64,000 nt of DNA from Candidatus Poribacteria bacterium (GCA_022821065.1 JAJEEK010000122.1:1-64000); one strand, 5' to 3'; numbered from the stretch's first letter, positions 1 to 9,093 are shown. Numbers and translations: made by a program. Notes: a model not told the origin generated them from the sequence alone.

Positions 1-1
1 T

Positions 2-100
2 CGCACATTTCATCAAATACAACTTCAACTCACGGGAGAAAGACAGATACTCACCGACTTCATAACGCATTTTCACAAACTTATACCTAAAGAACCTTGA
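2..100 (+). CDS. possible 3' end of an upstream gene (partial)
   Basis: The frame is open from the window edge to a TGA at 98-100 and encodes 32 residues ending in HKLIPKEP. A histidine kinase would be a natural upstream partner for the NtrC-type regulator that follows, but nothing in this short tail identifies one. Another frame is also open for 29 codons from the edge, so this is only a candidate. Confidence 0.2.
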   Translation, partial: RTFHQIQLQLTGERQILTDFITHFHKLIPKEP

Positions 101-160
101 TAAACATTGAGATAACACAACTTTTGATAAATGTCAGTTAAGTTTCTGTGCGATTAGCCT

Positions 161-241
161 TCAGCCATCAGCGGTCAGCAGTCAGATAGAGACTTTTGAT
201 CAAACTAACTCCTCTTTGCTAATAGCCGATAGCCGATAGCC
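161..241. repeat. heptamer-type hairpin repeat upstream of the NtrC gene
   Basis: The left part is built of CAGCCAT/CAGCGGT/CAGCAGT-like 7-bp units and the right part of GATAGCC units. Near the centre is CCTCTTTGC, the inner motif also found in the elements at 30002, 31751 and 43776. With the inverted-repeat arm at 265-357 it fills most of the 394 bases before the first complete gene. Confidence 0.7.
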
Positions 242-264
242 ATTCTGAACCCTGATTGAACCGA

Positions 265-357
265 GACCGAAAATATCGTGCCTTCGTCAAATAACATTAT
301 TCAGACCGAAAATATCGTGCCTTTATTCAATAACATTATTGTCGATATTTTCGATCT
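265..357. repeat. left arm of a 93-bp inverted repeat
   Basis: This segment is the reverse complement of 2393-2485 with one mismatch in 93 bases by hand comparison. It contains two direct copies of a unit starting GACCGAAAATATCGTGCC, each followed by an AT-rich AATAACATTATT block. It ends in CGATATTTTCGATCT, an inverted form of the unit start, so the arm can itself fold. The two arms bracket the sigma-54 regulator and the first EutN/CcmL gene. Confidence 0.9.
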
Positions 358-373
358 CAGGAAAATTTAAAAT

Positions 374-394
374 ACCGTAAGGAAAATTTAAAAA
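374..394 (+). promoter_or_regulatory. shared translation-initiation leader with AAGGA Shine-Dalgarno
   Basis: The bases before the ATG read ACCGTAAGGAAAATTTAAA, a close copy of the leaders before the two EutN/CcmL genes (1929-1986, 2494-2550) and before rseP (40696-40744, minus strand). AAGGA lies about 10 nt before the start codon. The same block before unrelated genes suggests a dispersed initiation-region repeat. Confidence 0.6.
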
Positions 395-1813
395 ATGTCA
401 AATCTTGTGCTAATTGCTGACGATGATGACAGTTTGCGACAAATACTCGCCGCCACGCTCGAAAGGGCAGGCTACAAAACCGTTAAAGCCAGAAACGGAG
501 CGGAAACCCTCGCGCGCGTTAAAACCGAAGATATTGATGTCATCCTCCTTGATATTTGGTTAGGCGATGCAAACGGACTCGAATTAATCGAGGACATCCA
601 ACAGCATAACAGTGCCGCTTCAATCATTATCATCACAGCGCACGGCACAACCCAGACTGCCATCGACGCAGCAAAGCAACGCGCCTACGGATACCTCACC
701 AAACCCATCGATCAGAAGGAATTAATAAGTCTCGTATCCCGCGCCGCTGACGCAACGAACCAGACAAAAAACCTCAAAACATCGGCATCACCGGAATTCG
801 ATAGACACGGAAAGATGGTAGGACAGAGCGCAGTGATGCAAGAGGTATACCTCAAAATTGGACGTGCCGCTGTCAGCGACGAAACCGTCCTTGTCATGGG
901 TGAAAGCGGGACAGGTAAAGAACTCGTCGCTGAATTGATTCATCAAAACAGTCGACGCTCACAAAACCCGTTTGTCGTCGTTGATTGCGGTGCTATGCCT
1001 TCGAGCCTCATTGAGAGCGCACTCTTCGGACACGTCAAAGGTGCTTATACCGACGCACATAGCGCACGAAAAGGGAAATTTGAACAGGCTGACAGCGGCA
1101 CAATCTTCCTCGACGAGATCGGTGAACTACCGATTGAGGTACAAACAAAGCTACTTCGGGTCCTACAAGAACGCGAAGTAGAACCTATGGGCGGCACAGA
1201 GACCCACGCTGTTGATGTCCGTATTATCGCTGCTACGAACCGCCGACTCGAAACTGCGATCACGCAAAAAACATTCAGAGAAGACCTCTACTATCGCCTT
1301 AACGTCATCCCGATTTCGCTTCCACCGCTACGGGAGCGAAAAGAGGATATACCCGAACTCATAGACCTCTTTACACGGCAATTCGTCGAAGAATATCAAT
1401 TGACTGAAATCGGTATCTCAACAGAGGTCATCAAGCAACTCACGGCTTATGAGTGGCCCGGCAATGTCCGAGAGTTAGAAAACGCTATCAAACGCGCCCT
1501 CGTTATGTGCTCAGGGCAGATGCTATTACCTGAACACTTTGATACGATCTTTGAGAAAACGGTACCCATAGGCGAACCGGGAAATCTCGACGCGAAGATC
1601 CACGCGCTGCTTCAAGCACACATTGAACAGTGTATGGAATCCGACGCGCCATCCGGCGAACTCTATACCGAAATCCGAGAAACCTTCGAGAAACCGCTCT
1701 TTAAAATCGTGCTGGCACACACCAACGGAAACCGGAGTAAAGCAGCGGACATTCTCGGCATCAACCGAAACACGCTCCATACGAAACTTGTTGAATATAA
1801 GATTTTTAAATAA
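395..1813 (+). CDS. NtrC-family sigma-54-dependent response regulator
   Basis: This is a DNA-binding transcription activator that should open sigma-54 promoters by ATP hydrolysis when its receiver is phosphorylated. The receiver domain (about residues 3-118) has the acidic cluster D9-D12, phosphoacceptor D53, T81 and K103. The AAA+ domain has Walker A GESGTGKE at 169-176, Walker B-type FLDEIGELP and R-finger region FREDLYYRLNV. The sigma-54 contact loop reads GAYTDA (216-221) instead of the usual GAFTGA, keeping the key threonine. A FIS-type helix-turn-helix (NRSKAADILGINRNTLH) closes the protein. The length (472 aa) is normal. No cognate kinase is visible. The EutN/CcmL genes downstream may be targets, but this is inference. 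Confidence 0.95.
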   Translation: MSNLVLIADDDDSLRQILAATLERAGYKTVKARNGAETLARVKTEDIDVILLDIWLGDANGLELIEDIQQHNSAASIIIITAHGTTQTAIDAAKQRAYGYLTKPIDQKELISLVSRAADATNQTKNLKTSASPEFDRHGKMVGQSAVMQEVYLKIGRAAVSDETVLVMGESGTGKELVAELIHQNSRRSQNPFVVVDCGAMPSSLIESALFGHVKGAYTDAHSARKGKFEQADSGTIFLDEIGELPIEVQTKLLRVLQEREVEPMGGTETHAVDVRIIAATNRRLETAITQKTFREDLYYRLNVIPISLPPLRERKEDIPELIDLFTRQFVEEYQLTEIGISTEVIKQLTAYEWPGNVRELENAIKRALVMCSGQMLLPEHFDTIFEKTVPIGEPGNLDAKIHALLQAHIEQCMESDAPSGELYTEIRETFEKPLFKIVLAHTNGNRSKAADILGINRNTLHTKLVEYKIFK

Positions 1814-1928
1814 TTGGGCCCCTGTTCTGCCTTCCACTACGTTTCAGGCAGGTTTCCGATCGGCACAAGCGGCACGTTTGGATTAACGTTGATATCGGAA
1901 TGTAGTCGCAACGAAGGCGCGACGGAGG

Positions 1929-1986
1929 CGACCCAAAGACGCATTACCAACGAGAACTTTGATTAACCGCAAGGAAAGTTTAAAAA
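1929..1986 (+). promoter_or_regulatory. shared leader copy 1 before the first vertex gene
   Basis: About 58 bases ending at the start codon are nearly identical to 2494-2550 before the second vertex gene. The core is TTGATTAACCGCAAGGAAAG, with AAGGA about 9 nt from the ATG. The homology continues in shorter form before rseP. The rest of the gap (1814-1928) holds a small CCTTCCACTACGTTTCAGG hairpin-type sequence also seen near 40760. Confidence 0.6.
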
Positions 1987-2298
1987 ATGGATTTAGCAAA
2001 AGTAATTGGCACCGTCGTCGCGACCCGAAAAGACCCGAGCATTGAAGGCACGCGCCTCCTCATCATCCAACCTTTAGACGAAAAACAGAATCCTATCTCT
2101 GAACCGATCGTCGCAGTCGATACACTGCACGATGCAGGTGTCGGAGAAATCGTCTATATCGTCACCGGCGGGGATGCCGTAAGCGTTATTCCCGGAAAAC
2201 GCATGCCCGTTGATGTGGCTGTTGTTGGACTTGTTGATTCGCTCTCTTTGACCAATACACCGAACCCGTCAGCAGACACACCCCCTGAAATTTTTTAA
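1987..2298 (+). CDS. EutN/CcmL-type microcompartment vertex protein
   Basis: This 103-aa protein has the EutN/CcmL fold signature: an N-terminal MDLAKVIGTVVATRK strand, the IIQPLD strand, VAVDTLHDAGVGE and IVYIVTGGDA. Family members form the pentamers that cap the corners of bacterial microcompartment shells. A second paralogue lies 250 bp downstream. No hexameric BMC shell gene or encapsulated enzyme is visible in the window. It is either a satellite of a shell locus elsewhere or a pentamer with a different use. The family call is firm; the organelle role is inference. Confidence 0.9.
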   Translation: MDLAKVIGTVVATRKDPSIEGTRLLIIQPLDEKQNPISEPIVAVDTLHDAGVGEIVYIVTGGDAVSVIPGKRMPVDVAVVGLVDSLSLTNTPNPSADTPPEIF

Positions 2299-2392
2299 CT
2301 ATTAAGTTTCTGTGCATCGCTCCACTACGTTCCGCGATGGTTTCTATTTAGAATCGAGCAGTCGCGACAACGGAGCAGGACCGAAAATATCC

Positions 2393-2485
2393 AGATCGAA
2401 AATATCGACAATAATGTTATTGAATAAAGGCACGATATTTTCGGTCTGAATAATGTTATTTGACAAAGGCACGATATTTTCGGTC
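2393..2485. repeat. right arm of the 93-bp inverted repeat
   Basis: Reverse complement of 265-357 with one mismatch. An extra partial unit (GACCGAAAATATC) sits just outside at about 2379-2391. Together with the leader copy at 2494-2550 it fills the 252-bp gap between the two EutN/CcmL genes. Confidence 0.9.
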
Positions 2486-2493
2486 CTGGAAGA

Positions 2494-2550
2494 GACCCAA
2501 GAACGTATTACCAACGAGAACTTTGATTAACCGCAAGGAAAGTTTAAAAA
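2494..2550 (+). promoter_or_regulatory. shared leader copy 2 before the second vertex gene
   Basis: Almost identical to 1929-1986 up to the start codon, including TTGATTAACCGCAAGGAAAG. Upstream of it the two gaps differ, so the copy is a discrete leader and not just part of a tandem gene duplication. Confidence 0.6.
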
Positions 2551-2832
2551 ATGTACATCGCTAAAGTTATCGGCAAAGTCGTTTCCGTCCTTAAACATCC
2601 AGCGTACGAAAACCGGACACTGCTCCTCGTACAACCCTTAAGCGTCAGATCTGAACTCGTTCGCACGCCTACAATCGCTGTCGATTATGTCGGCGCAGGC
2701 GAAGGGGACACAGTCATCGTCGGTGCCGGACCCGGTGTCGCACAAGAGGTTTTCGGGATTGAGGACGCTCCGATCCGAGAACTCGTCATGGGTATCGTAG
2801 ACCGTGTTGATATGACATTACAGGAGGAATGA
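2551..2832 (+). CDS. EutN/CcmL-type microcompartment vertex protein, second paralogue
   Basis: This 93-aa protein starts MYIAKVIGKVVSVLKHP and has LLLVQPL, IAVDYVGAGEGDTVIVG and a MGIVDRVD C-terminal strand, all standard for the EutN/CcmL family. It differs clearly from its neighbour at 1987, so it is an old paralogue. Its stop overlaps the next reading frame, which points to co-transcription with the lipoprotein gene. Shell pentamer formation is known for the family. The compartment content here is unknown. Confidence 0.9.
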   Translation: MYIAKVIGKVVSVLKHPAYENRTLLLVQPLSVRSELVRTPTIAVDYVGAGEGDTVIVGAGPGVAQEVFGIEDAPIRELVMGIVDRVDMTLQEE

Positions 2833-2834
2833 AC

Positions 2835-3425
2835 ATGAGACGCATCGTCTTATCTATCGCTTGGCTTCCATTCGTGTGCTTATATCTCAATGCGTGTAAC
2901 GTCGCACAACTGCTATCCACGCAGTACAGCACCAACATAGCAAGTGCCACCTACGGCACCGAAGCGAACCATCCCGGTGTAAACGACGGGAACCTCGAAA
3001 CGCTCGCAACACTCCCAGCAGAAAATGATCGGAATTTCATCATCCGATTCAACGACGTACACCCCGTCCGGAAAATCGTTATCCACAACGGAAATCTCTT
3101 CCGATTCGAGATGGACTACCTCAATGAGGAGACCGGTGAATGGGAGACTTTCGATACCGTCATCCAGCGGCGCAATGTCGGCGATGAAAGAGCACAGGCA
3201 GAATTCGTCTTCGATCGGTTGAACTTCCGCACAAAGATGATCCGTGTCGCCGTTACGCGAACCGTTGACGACGCAGTCGTGAACAAGCTAATCGCAGAAC
3301 CGGGAGACAAAGTCGTTAACCAGCGGACAACGCTTGCCGGTCAATACTATCCACACTTCCGTGTCATCGAACCCTCAGTGGCACAAATCCGAGAAATTGA
3401 AGTCTATCACCTCGCTGAAAGATAG
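2835..3425 (+). CDS. exported lipoprotein with a discoidin-like beta domain
   Basis: The 196-aa product starts with a charged, hydrophobic signal (MRRIVLSIAWLPFVCLYLNAC) ending in the lipobox LNAC, so it should be lipid-anchored. The rest has the look of an F5/8 type C (discoidin) jelly-roll: an early ASATYGTEANHPGVNDGN segment, then alternating strands such as FIIRFNDVHPVRKIVIHN. An ATG at 2829 overlaps the upstream stop. However, the AGGAGG at 2822-2827 is ideally spaced (7 nt) only for the ATG at 2835, which I use. The ligand is unknown, and the domain call is moderate. Confidence 0.7.
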   Translation: MRRIVLSIAWLPFVCLYLNACNVAQLLSTQYSTNIASATYGTEANHPGVNDGNLETLATLPAENDRNFIIRFNDVHPVRKIVIHNGNLFRFEMDYLNEETGEWETFDTVIQRRNVGDERAQAEFVFDRLNFRTKMIRVAVTRTVDDAVVNKLIAEPGDKVVNQRTTLAGQYYPHFRVIEPSVAQIREIEVYHLAER

Positions 3426-3444
3426 GTAACACCGCATTCTGCAG

Positions 3445-3463
3445 GCGGGGTTTCTAACCCCGC
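3445..3463. terminator. GC-rich hairpin after the lipoprotein gene
   Basis: GCGGGGTT and AACCCCGC form a perfect 8-bp stem around a TCT loop, 20 bases after the lipoprotein stop. There is no strong T-run, so it may be a weak terminator or a dispersed hairpin repeat. Confidence 0.5.
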
Positions 3464-3608
3464 TACTCCGGTCTACTATAAGTTTTCGGACTGCTAAATC
3501 CCATAATTTTCTAAAGTAAAATGACATAACTTTCAACAAACAGTATAAAAATTTTCACCTGCTTACAGAGATTCTAAAATCATATTGGACTTCGGAGTTG
3601 ACCCTTTA

Positions 3609-6600
3609 ATGCAAATACGTTCCGCAAAAATCCACACCGCCGCGTCCGTGCGGCTCCCGATCCTATTCATAGTGCTTTTCTTCTGTTTGGAAATGGGTTC
3701 CTTGCCTATTCTTAACTGGAGCCGTTTCGACGGAACAGCAATCGCATCACCAATGCCAACAAGCGGCACACGCGCCCGCGCTGCTGCCCGAGAACAAAGT
3801 GGCATCCCAAAAGAGGCTGAATTGGTCAGCGCGACCGCGCAAGGCGTAACGATACAACTGACGATCCCGGAATCCGATTATCAAATTAATAACAATACGA
3901 CACAAACCGACGCAAGAATCCCTGAAAGTCAGACGATCTCTTTTCCTGGGTGCCGGTTCACAACGGCGCCGATGCTGCCGCGGCTCCCGATCCAAACCGC
4001 ACTCATCGCAGTTCCCGCCGATGTGAGTTTTCAACTCCGAGTTATCGAAAAGCGTTTCACGACGCATCCCGTGAAGAAGATCGCCTATACGTCAGCACCT
4101 CACGGTAGAGCGTTGCCCGAAGTTAATCGCTTCTCTCCAGACAATCTCGCTGTCATGCGGAAGGTAGGATGGATCCGAGAAAACCGAGTCCTCCCGATTC
4201 AGTTCAACCCTGTCCAGTATAATCCGGCCCGACGTGAAGTACGGCTCTATCATCAGATCATCGTTGAGGTGCGTTTCGTCGGAACGGTCTCGCGGGGTTT
4301 ACCAGCGTCACCATCGGCAATTCCAAACGGCTTGCACACCGAGTCCGATGCTTATAATGCGATCTTTAACGACCTACTCATTAATCCGCAAAACGCTGAT
4401 CAGTGGCGTTCATCGATCGGACGCGCACCTTTAGCACCGAGTGTACCGGTCATGAGTCCACACTATAAAATCGGTGTCAGCGAATCTGGAATGCACAGTA
4501 TTACCGCATTAGAACTCGCGGCAGCCGGTGCCGATATTGCAGCGATTATGCCACGGACATTGAAACTGACAAACAGAGGAAGACAGATTCCGATTTTTGT
4601 ACGCGGTGAAGATGATGATAGATTTGACTCGACGGACGAGATCGTTTTCTACGGTGAACGCCATCACGGTGAAAATAGTTATATTGATCCGTCCACCGAT
4701 GAGAATATTTATTGGCTCTCGTGGAACGCGGGCCCCGGGAGTCGGATGGTGACAAAAGCAGTACTGCCAGAGACGAGCCTCACAGAGAATCACAGCTTTT
4801 TCCTAACACGCGCCCATTTCGAGAAAGATAATACTTTTAGGCGGTTCCGTGATGCAAACCTCGGAGAAAACCAGAGATATGAAGAATTCGGCGACGGGCT
4901 ACAAACCCGCTCATTTTCGCTATCCGAATTGCCACCGCTCCCCAACGATAGTTGGTTCTGGTCACAACTAACCGCACCCGCATCGAAGCCGTTCAATTTT
5001 CATCTCTCCGGACTCGCCGACACTGCCAGACCCGCAACCGTACGCGTCAGTCTACACGGTAGGTCTAACACAGCACACGATTGCGATATATGGTTAAACG
5101 ATAAAATCAGCTTGGGTGAAGCCCAATGGCGTGGGGAAACCGAGTATCAACTTCAGAATCCACAACTCTCTCAATCTTTCCTTGAAAACGGCAGTAATGT
5201 CCTGAGAATCATAAATCCGGGAAGCCAGGAAGCCCTTGATATTTTCTTACTGAATTGGATTCAGGTAGACTATTGGCGCAATTTCCACGCGGAAACCGAT
5301 GTGCTGCCCTTTGCAATCACACCGACTCCAGATGAAACGGGCACTGTCAATCCGAATTTCAGAGTAACTTTACAGAACTTCTCGTCCCGCGATGTCGAAA
5401 TTTACGGCGTTGACGGTACCCGATATGTTGGTCTATCTACACTCGTTGACGAAAAAAATCCCGGTACCTATAGAATCATTTTTCGCTCCACGCAAGTTAG
5501 TCCTAAGGAAGCAGACGACCCCGCTATCCAATACATCGCACTCGCTCGAAACAAATTCCGAAAACCGACAATCTCTACCGATCAACCCTCCGATTTACGA
5601 AGCACACACAACGGCGCAGACTATATCATCATCACACACGCCAATTTTATTGACGAGGTTCAGCCGCTATCAGACTTTCGCGAAGAACAAGGGATGCGTA
5701 CCAAAGTCGTTGATGTCCAAAATATTTACGACGAATTTAATCACGGCATCCTTGACCCACACGCCATCCGTAGATTCCTTGAGTATACATACTACAATTG
5801 GCAACCCCCCGCCCCAACCTATGTCCTTCTCGTCGGTGATACACATATTGACATCAAAAATGAACCTAATTTCGTACCGACAATACGGGTACAGATCCCG
5901 GGGTACGGATCGAGCGCAAGCGACCACCAATTCGTCACATTCCGAGGTGATGACAGTTTTCCTGATATGCTCATCGGACGAATGCCCGCCAATACTCGCG
6001 TTGATGCCCGAATATTCGTTGAACGCACAATTAGGCATGAAACCGATTCACCCGTCGGCCCATGGCACAAACGCCTGCTGATGCTTGCCGGGTCCGACCG
6101 TACGTTTCATTCACAGATTAATAGGCTTGTTTCGCGTTATCAAATTACCAGCAGATATGAGACCGAGCGGATTTATGCACCTTATCAAGACACGCCAGAT
6201 TTGAGTACCCCTGAAGGCATCACAACGCCAATCGCCAGACGCGTGATTGACGGCTTCAACAATGGCGCAAGTCTCATCAATTATATTGGACACGGTGGCG
6301 GCGGAATCTGGTCAGACAGCCGCATGCTCGACTTTGAAGACCCTGAACAGAACTTGACCAACATCTCACAACTCCCTTTGGTTATGAGCATGACTTGCTA
6401 CACCGCAGCCTTTGATGGATCAAAAAACAGCCTCGCTGAAGAACTCCTCCGATCCGCAAACGGGGGTGCTATCGCTGTCATCGGCGCAACGAGTATCGGA
6501 CTCTTAGACGGTGATTATAACCTCAATATCGAACTTTTGGACGTTATTTTTCGTGGGCATACGCAGAACATCGGTGCTATCTTTGCCCAAGCTAAAACGC

Positions 6601-8732
6601 AGTTCCTCATAAACTCACCCGGATTCCTTGATTTAGCTGAAGTCTTCAGCCTCCTCGGTGACCCCGCAACACAGTTGAAAATACCAAACAAGCCGATGGA
6701 AGTGGAAATAGATTTCGGAACGCCTTCCACCGAAAACGGTTTCGGACTTGATAACGCCGTCACTGTTTCGGGAACACTGCCGAACCGCAGTTTTAACGGA
6801 GACGCCGAAATTATTGTCGTGCCGATAGCCGAAACCGATGACCCTATACCTCCCGAAAGGGAAACCATATCTGTCACTAACGGACGATTCAAAACACAAA
6901 TACAGCTTCCAACGGATACCCAATTCGATATCGCCAGCATTCAGGCTTATGCGTGGAACGCAGAAGAGGAGGCTATCGGGCACGCCACCTACAACATCCT
7001 TTCGCGGTACGTCAACAATGTGCGGATTGTCCCATTTCCTGTTCAACCCAATCAACCTGTACATCTTTATACAGAGGTTGTTGACGAAAGCAACATTGAA
7101 AAGCTAACGCTTTTTTGGAGCCTTGACGCTGTCGAATTTTTCGAGATTCCTGTCGTGCCACACAACGGGAACACCTATAGAAGTGAACGACCCATCCCCG
7201 GATACCCCGAATTTGAACTCATTGACTATTACTTAGAAGCACAGGTGGCAGGCGGGAGAACATTGCAAACGGAGACTGTCACTTATGATGTCGGATACGT
7301 TGAACCTGAAGTCGATCTTGTGCTTTTAGAACCAACGATCGCTTGGGACACCGAACCACCGCTCCTACTCTCAGCGCAGATCCGAAATGTCGGGAGCAAA
7401 CCGGCGCAAAATGTACCCGTCTACTTTTTTCAGCAAACTGTGGAGACTGAAACCGAGGACGGTACCTCAAGCATCTCATTGAGACCTACGTTGTCGGAAC
7501 TACAGAACGCCACCCCTATTGGAGGCGTTCAGATAATTCCCGAGATTCTGCCTGATAGCCAAGTCGTTGCGAGTGTACCTTGGCAACCATCGCTCGGCGA
7601 CTACCTTATCACTGTCTATGTGGATATGCCAACGGCTGAATTGCCAAAAGGGAGTTTCATTGAGAAACGGGAAGGTAATAACAGAGGGTATCGGGAATTT
7701 ACTGCGAACCGTATCCTTCTCAGTCCTGAGACGCTCGATCAGCCGTTTCAAAGTCAAGACGGTAGATTTAAAGTCACTATTCCGCCTGAGAACCTACAAG
7801 GCAGCGCAGTTTTGAGCTACATTGAAGAACCGCTCACCATCACCAATCAACCCGATATTTTAGGTGCGATTCCGTCGTCCGCTTTCGCCTATCAACTCGA
7901 TCTGAGTGAACAGACCGAATTAACGGTGACTGCTACTTTCCTGAAGGATGAAGAAGGAAGTGGAGAACCGCGTATCTATCGGCGCGACGACATCGGCAAT
8001 TGGGTATTGATTGGCAACGAGACCGTAGACGAAGCAACGGTCTCGGCGGAGGTTAAACTGCCCGGTACTTTCGCATTGCTCACTCACAGCGATACGAGTC
8101 CCCCCGCCCTGGCACTGAACATCGAACATCAAGGCTTTGTGGATGGCGATTATATCTCCGACACGCCGACTATATCGGCGCGCATTGAGGACGCTAACGG
8201 GATTGATTCACGTCCGGAGCATATCATCCTCACACAGAACGGGCAGCGTGTACCGGAAGACGAATATGTAATCGCCGCATCGCCGACGAGTAATAACCTA
8301 ATCCTCGTAACCTATAGTCCGGTTTTAGAACCCGGTGAATATCGGATACGGTTACAGGCGCAGGACGCGAACGGCAATACATCGGACACGACGCGAACAG
8401 CGACTGTCGCAGGCGAGTTTGAGATCAAGAATATCGCCAACTTCCCGAACCCCTTCGTCCCGGGGGACGGCACCCATTTCGCGTACTACCTCACCAAAGC
8501 AGCGGACGAAGTCAGTTTGAAAATCTATACAATCACAGGTCGTCTCATCCTCACCGTTGACACGCTTGATCCGTCCGTCTCTTTCAACGAATTCCACTTT
8601 GATGGCTACGATGCCGACGGTGAACCGCTTGCCAACGGTGTCTATCTCTACAAATTCACCGCCAAATTCACCAACGCCGAAGGCAACACAATCCGCAAAC
8701 AGAAGGTCGGAAAAATCGCCGTCCGGAAATAG
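3609..8732 (+). CDS. giant C25 (gingipain-type) cysteine peptidase with C-terminal sorting-like domain
   Basis: This 1,707-aa exported protein has a hydrophobic signal near residues 14-32 and a propeptide-like beta region to about 250. A C25 caspase-fold domain follows at about 670-1010. The catalytic pair is visible as H895 in NYIGHGGGG and C930 in MSMTCYTAAFDG, as in gingipains. Beta-sandwich repeats follow. The last 100 residues (NFPNPFVPGDGTHFAYYL, VSLKIYTITGR, GVYLYKF) match the FlgD-like/type A sorting domain used by type IX secretion. The protein is far longer than a gingipain. A TTG at 3585 is in frame, but the ATG at 3609 directly precedes the signal, so I prefer it. A cell-surface or secreted protease role is likely; the substrate is unknown. 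Confidence 0.88.
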   Translation: MQIRSAKIHTAASVRLPILFIVLFFCLEMGSLPILNWSRFDGTAIASPMPTSGTRARAAAREQSGIPKEAELVSATAQGVTIQLTIPESDYQINNNTTQTDARIPESQTISFPGCRFTTAPMLPRLPIQTALIAVPADVSFQLRVIEKRFTTHPVKKIAYTSAPHGRALPEVNRFSPDNLAVMRKVGWIRENRVLPIQFNPVQYNPARREVRLYHQIIVEVRFVGTVSRGLPASPSAIPNGLHTESDAYNAIFNDLLINPQNADQWRSSIGRAPLAPSVPVMSPHYKIGVSESGMHSITALELAAAGADIAAIMPRTLKLTNRGRQIPIFVRGEDDDRFDSTDEIVFYGERHHGENSYIDPSTDENIYWLSWNAGPGSRMVTKAVLPETSLTENHSFFLTRAHFEKDNTFRRFRDANLGENQRYEEFGDGLQTRSFSLSELPPLPNDSWFWSQLTAPASKPFNFHLSGLADTARPATVRVSLHGRSNTAHDCDIWLNDKISLGEAQWRGETEYQLQNPQLSQSFLENGSNVLRIINPGSQEALDIFLLNWIQVDYWRNFHAETDVLPFAITPTPDETGTVNPNFRVTLQNFSSRDVEIYGVDGTRYVGLSTLVDEKNPGTYRIIFRSTQVSPKEADDPAIQYIALARNKFRKPTISTDQPSDLRSTHNGADYIIITHANFIDEVQPLSDFREEQGMRTKVVDVQNIYDEFNHGILDPHAIRRFLEYTYYNWQPPAPTYVLLVGDTHIDIKNEPNFVPTIRVQIPGYGSSASDHQFVTFRGDDSFPDMLIGRMPANTRVDARIFVERTIRHETDSPVGPWHKRLLMLAGSDRTFHSQINRLVSRYQITSRYETERIYAPYQDTPDLSTPEGITTPIARRVIDGFNNGASLINYIGHGGGGIWSDSRMLDFEDPEQNLTNISQLPLVMSMTCYTAAFDGSKNSLAEELLRSANGGAIAVIGATSIGLLDGDYNLNIELLDVIFRGHTQNIGAIFAQAKTQFLINSPGFLDLAEVFSLLGDPATQLKIPNKPMEVEIDFGTPSTENGFGLDNAVTVSGTLPNRSFNGDAEIIVVPIAETDDPIPPERETISVTNGRFKTQIQLPTDTQFDIASIQAYAWNAEEEAIGHATYNILSRYVNNVRIVPFPVQPNQPVHLYTEVVDESNIEKLTLFWSLDAVEFFEIPVVPHNGNTYRSERPIPGYPEFELIDYYLEAQVAGGRTLQTETVTYDVGYVEPEVDLVLLEPTIAWDTEPPLLLSAQIRNVGSKPAQNVPVYFFQQTVETETEDGTSSISLRPTLSELQNATPIGGVQIIPEILPDSQVVASVPWQPSLGDYLITVYVDMPTAELPKGSFIEKREGNNRGYREFTANRILLSPETLDQPFQSQDGRFKVTIPPENLQGSAVLSYIEEPLTITNQPDILGAIPSSAFAYQLDLSEQTELTVTATFLKDEEGSGEPRIYRRDDIGNWVLIGNETVDEATVSAEVKLPGTFALLTHSDTSPPALALNIEHQGFVDGDYISDTPTISARIEDANGIDSRPEHIILTQNGQRVPEDEYVIAASPTSNNLILVTYSPVLEPGEYRIRLQAQDANGNTSDTTRTATVAGEFEIKNIANFPNPFVPGDGTHFAYYLTKAADEVSLKIYTITGRLILTVDTLDPSVSFNEFHFDGYDADGEPLANGVYLYKFTAKFTNAEGNTIRKQKVGKIAVRK

Positions 8733-8734
8733 GA

Positions 8735-8749
8735 GTTGGGTTACCCAAC
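8735..8749. terminator. short palindrome just after the C25 protease stop
   Basis: GTTGGGTTACCCAAC is a perfect palindrome 3 bases after the stop codon. No T-run follows. It may be a terminator or part of a dispersed repeat. The rest of the 361-bp gap to the helicase holds a GGTAGGAGCGAG repeat fragment near 8779 and the promoter at 8914. Confidence 0.35.
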
Positions 8750-8913
8750 CCGTATATCAGTTGTGAACGTGCTTCCCCGGTAGGAGCGAGTGTTTTTGCT
8801 GGGGCGTTTCTTGTGCTCGCGTCTAAAAAGAACGTTAACGTCCAGAAATAAAAACCAAAAGCAAAACCGAAAACTAAATAGTCCTGATGCCTGGGCCTAT
8901 GTTAACTTAAGTC

Positions 8914-8941
8914 TTGACAATTTCTGTGAATAGCGTATAAT
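8914..8941 (+). promoter_or_regulatory. sigma-70-type promoter of the helicase-methylase-TIR operon
   Basis: A perfect TTGACA (8914-8919) and a perfect TATAAT (8936-8941) are separated by 16 bp. It is the best consensus promoter in the window and points at the helicase operon, with a leader of about 145 nt before the chosen start. Confidence 0.75.
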
Positions 8942-9093
8942 TAACCTTGGCTCAGTAGCATAAGTCCAAAGATTGCCTTATGTGCAGTCGTATCTCCTAC
9001 GCTTGAGGACACAATGATTTAAGAACCACCTTCAGTGAGGTGAACCCTCAAATCTTCAATCATAAGAGAAAAACGTTTGGAATCAGGTTAACT

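Noticed and set aside
1987..3425. Complete microcompartment operon
   Set aside because: No BMC-H or BMC-T shell gene and no encapsulated enzyme in the window.
5392..6081. 229-aa plus-strand frame inside the C25 protease gene
   Set aside because: Low-complexity Ser/Thr-rich translation in another frame of a gene with clear catalytic motifs.
9040..9093. GTG start for the helicase
   Set aside because: No Shine-Dalgarno fits, and the resulting leader (NPQIFNHKRKTF) is unlike the following conserved domain start.
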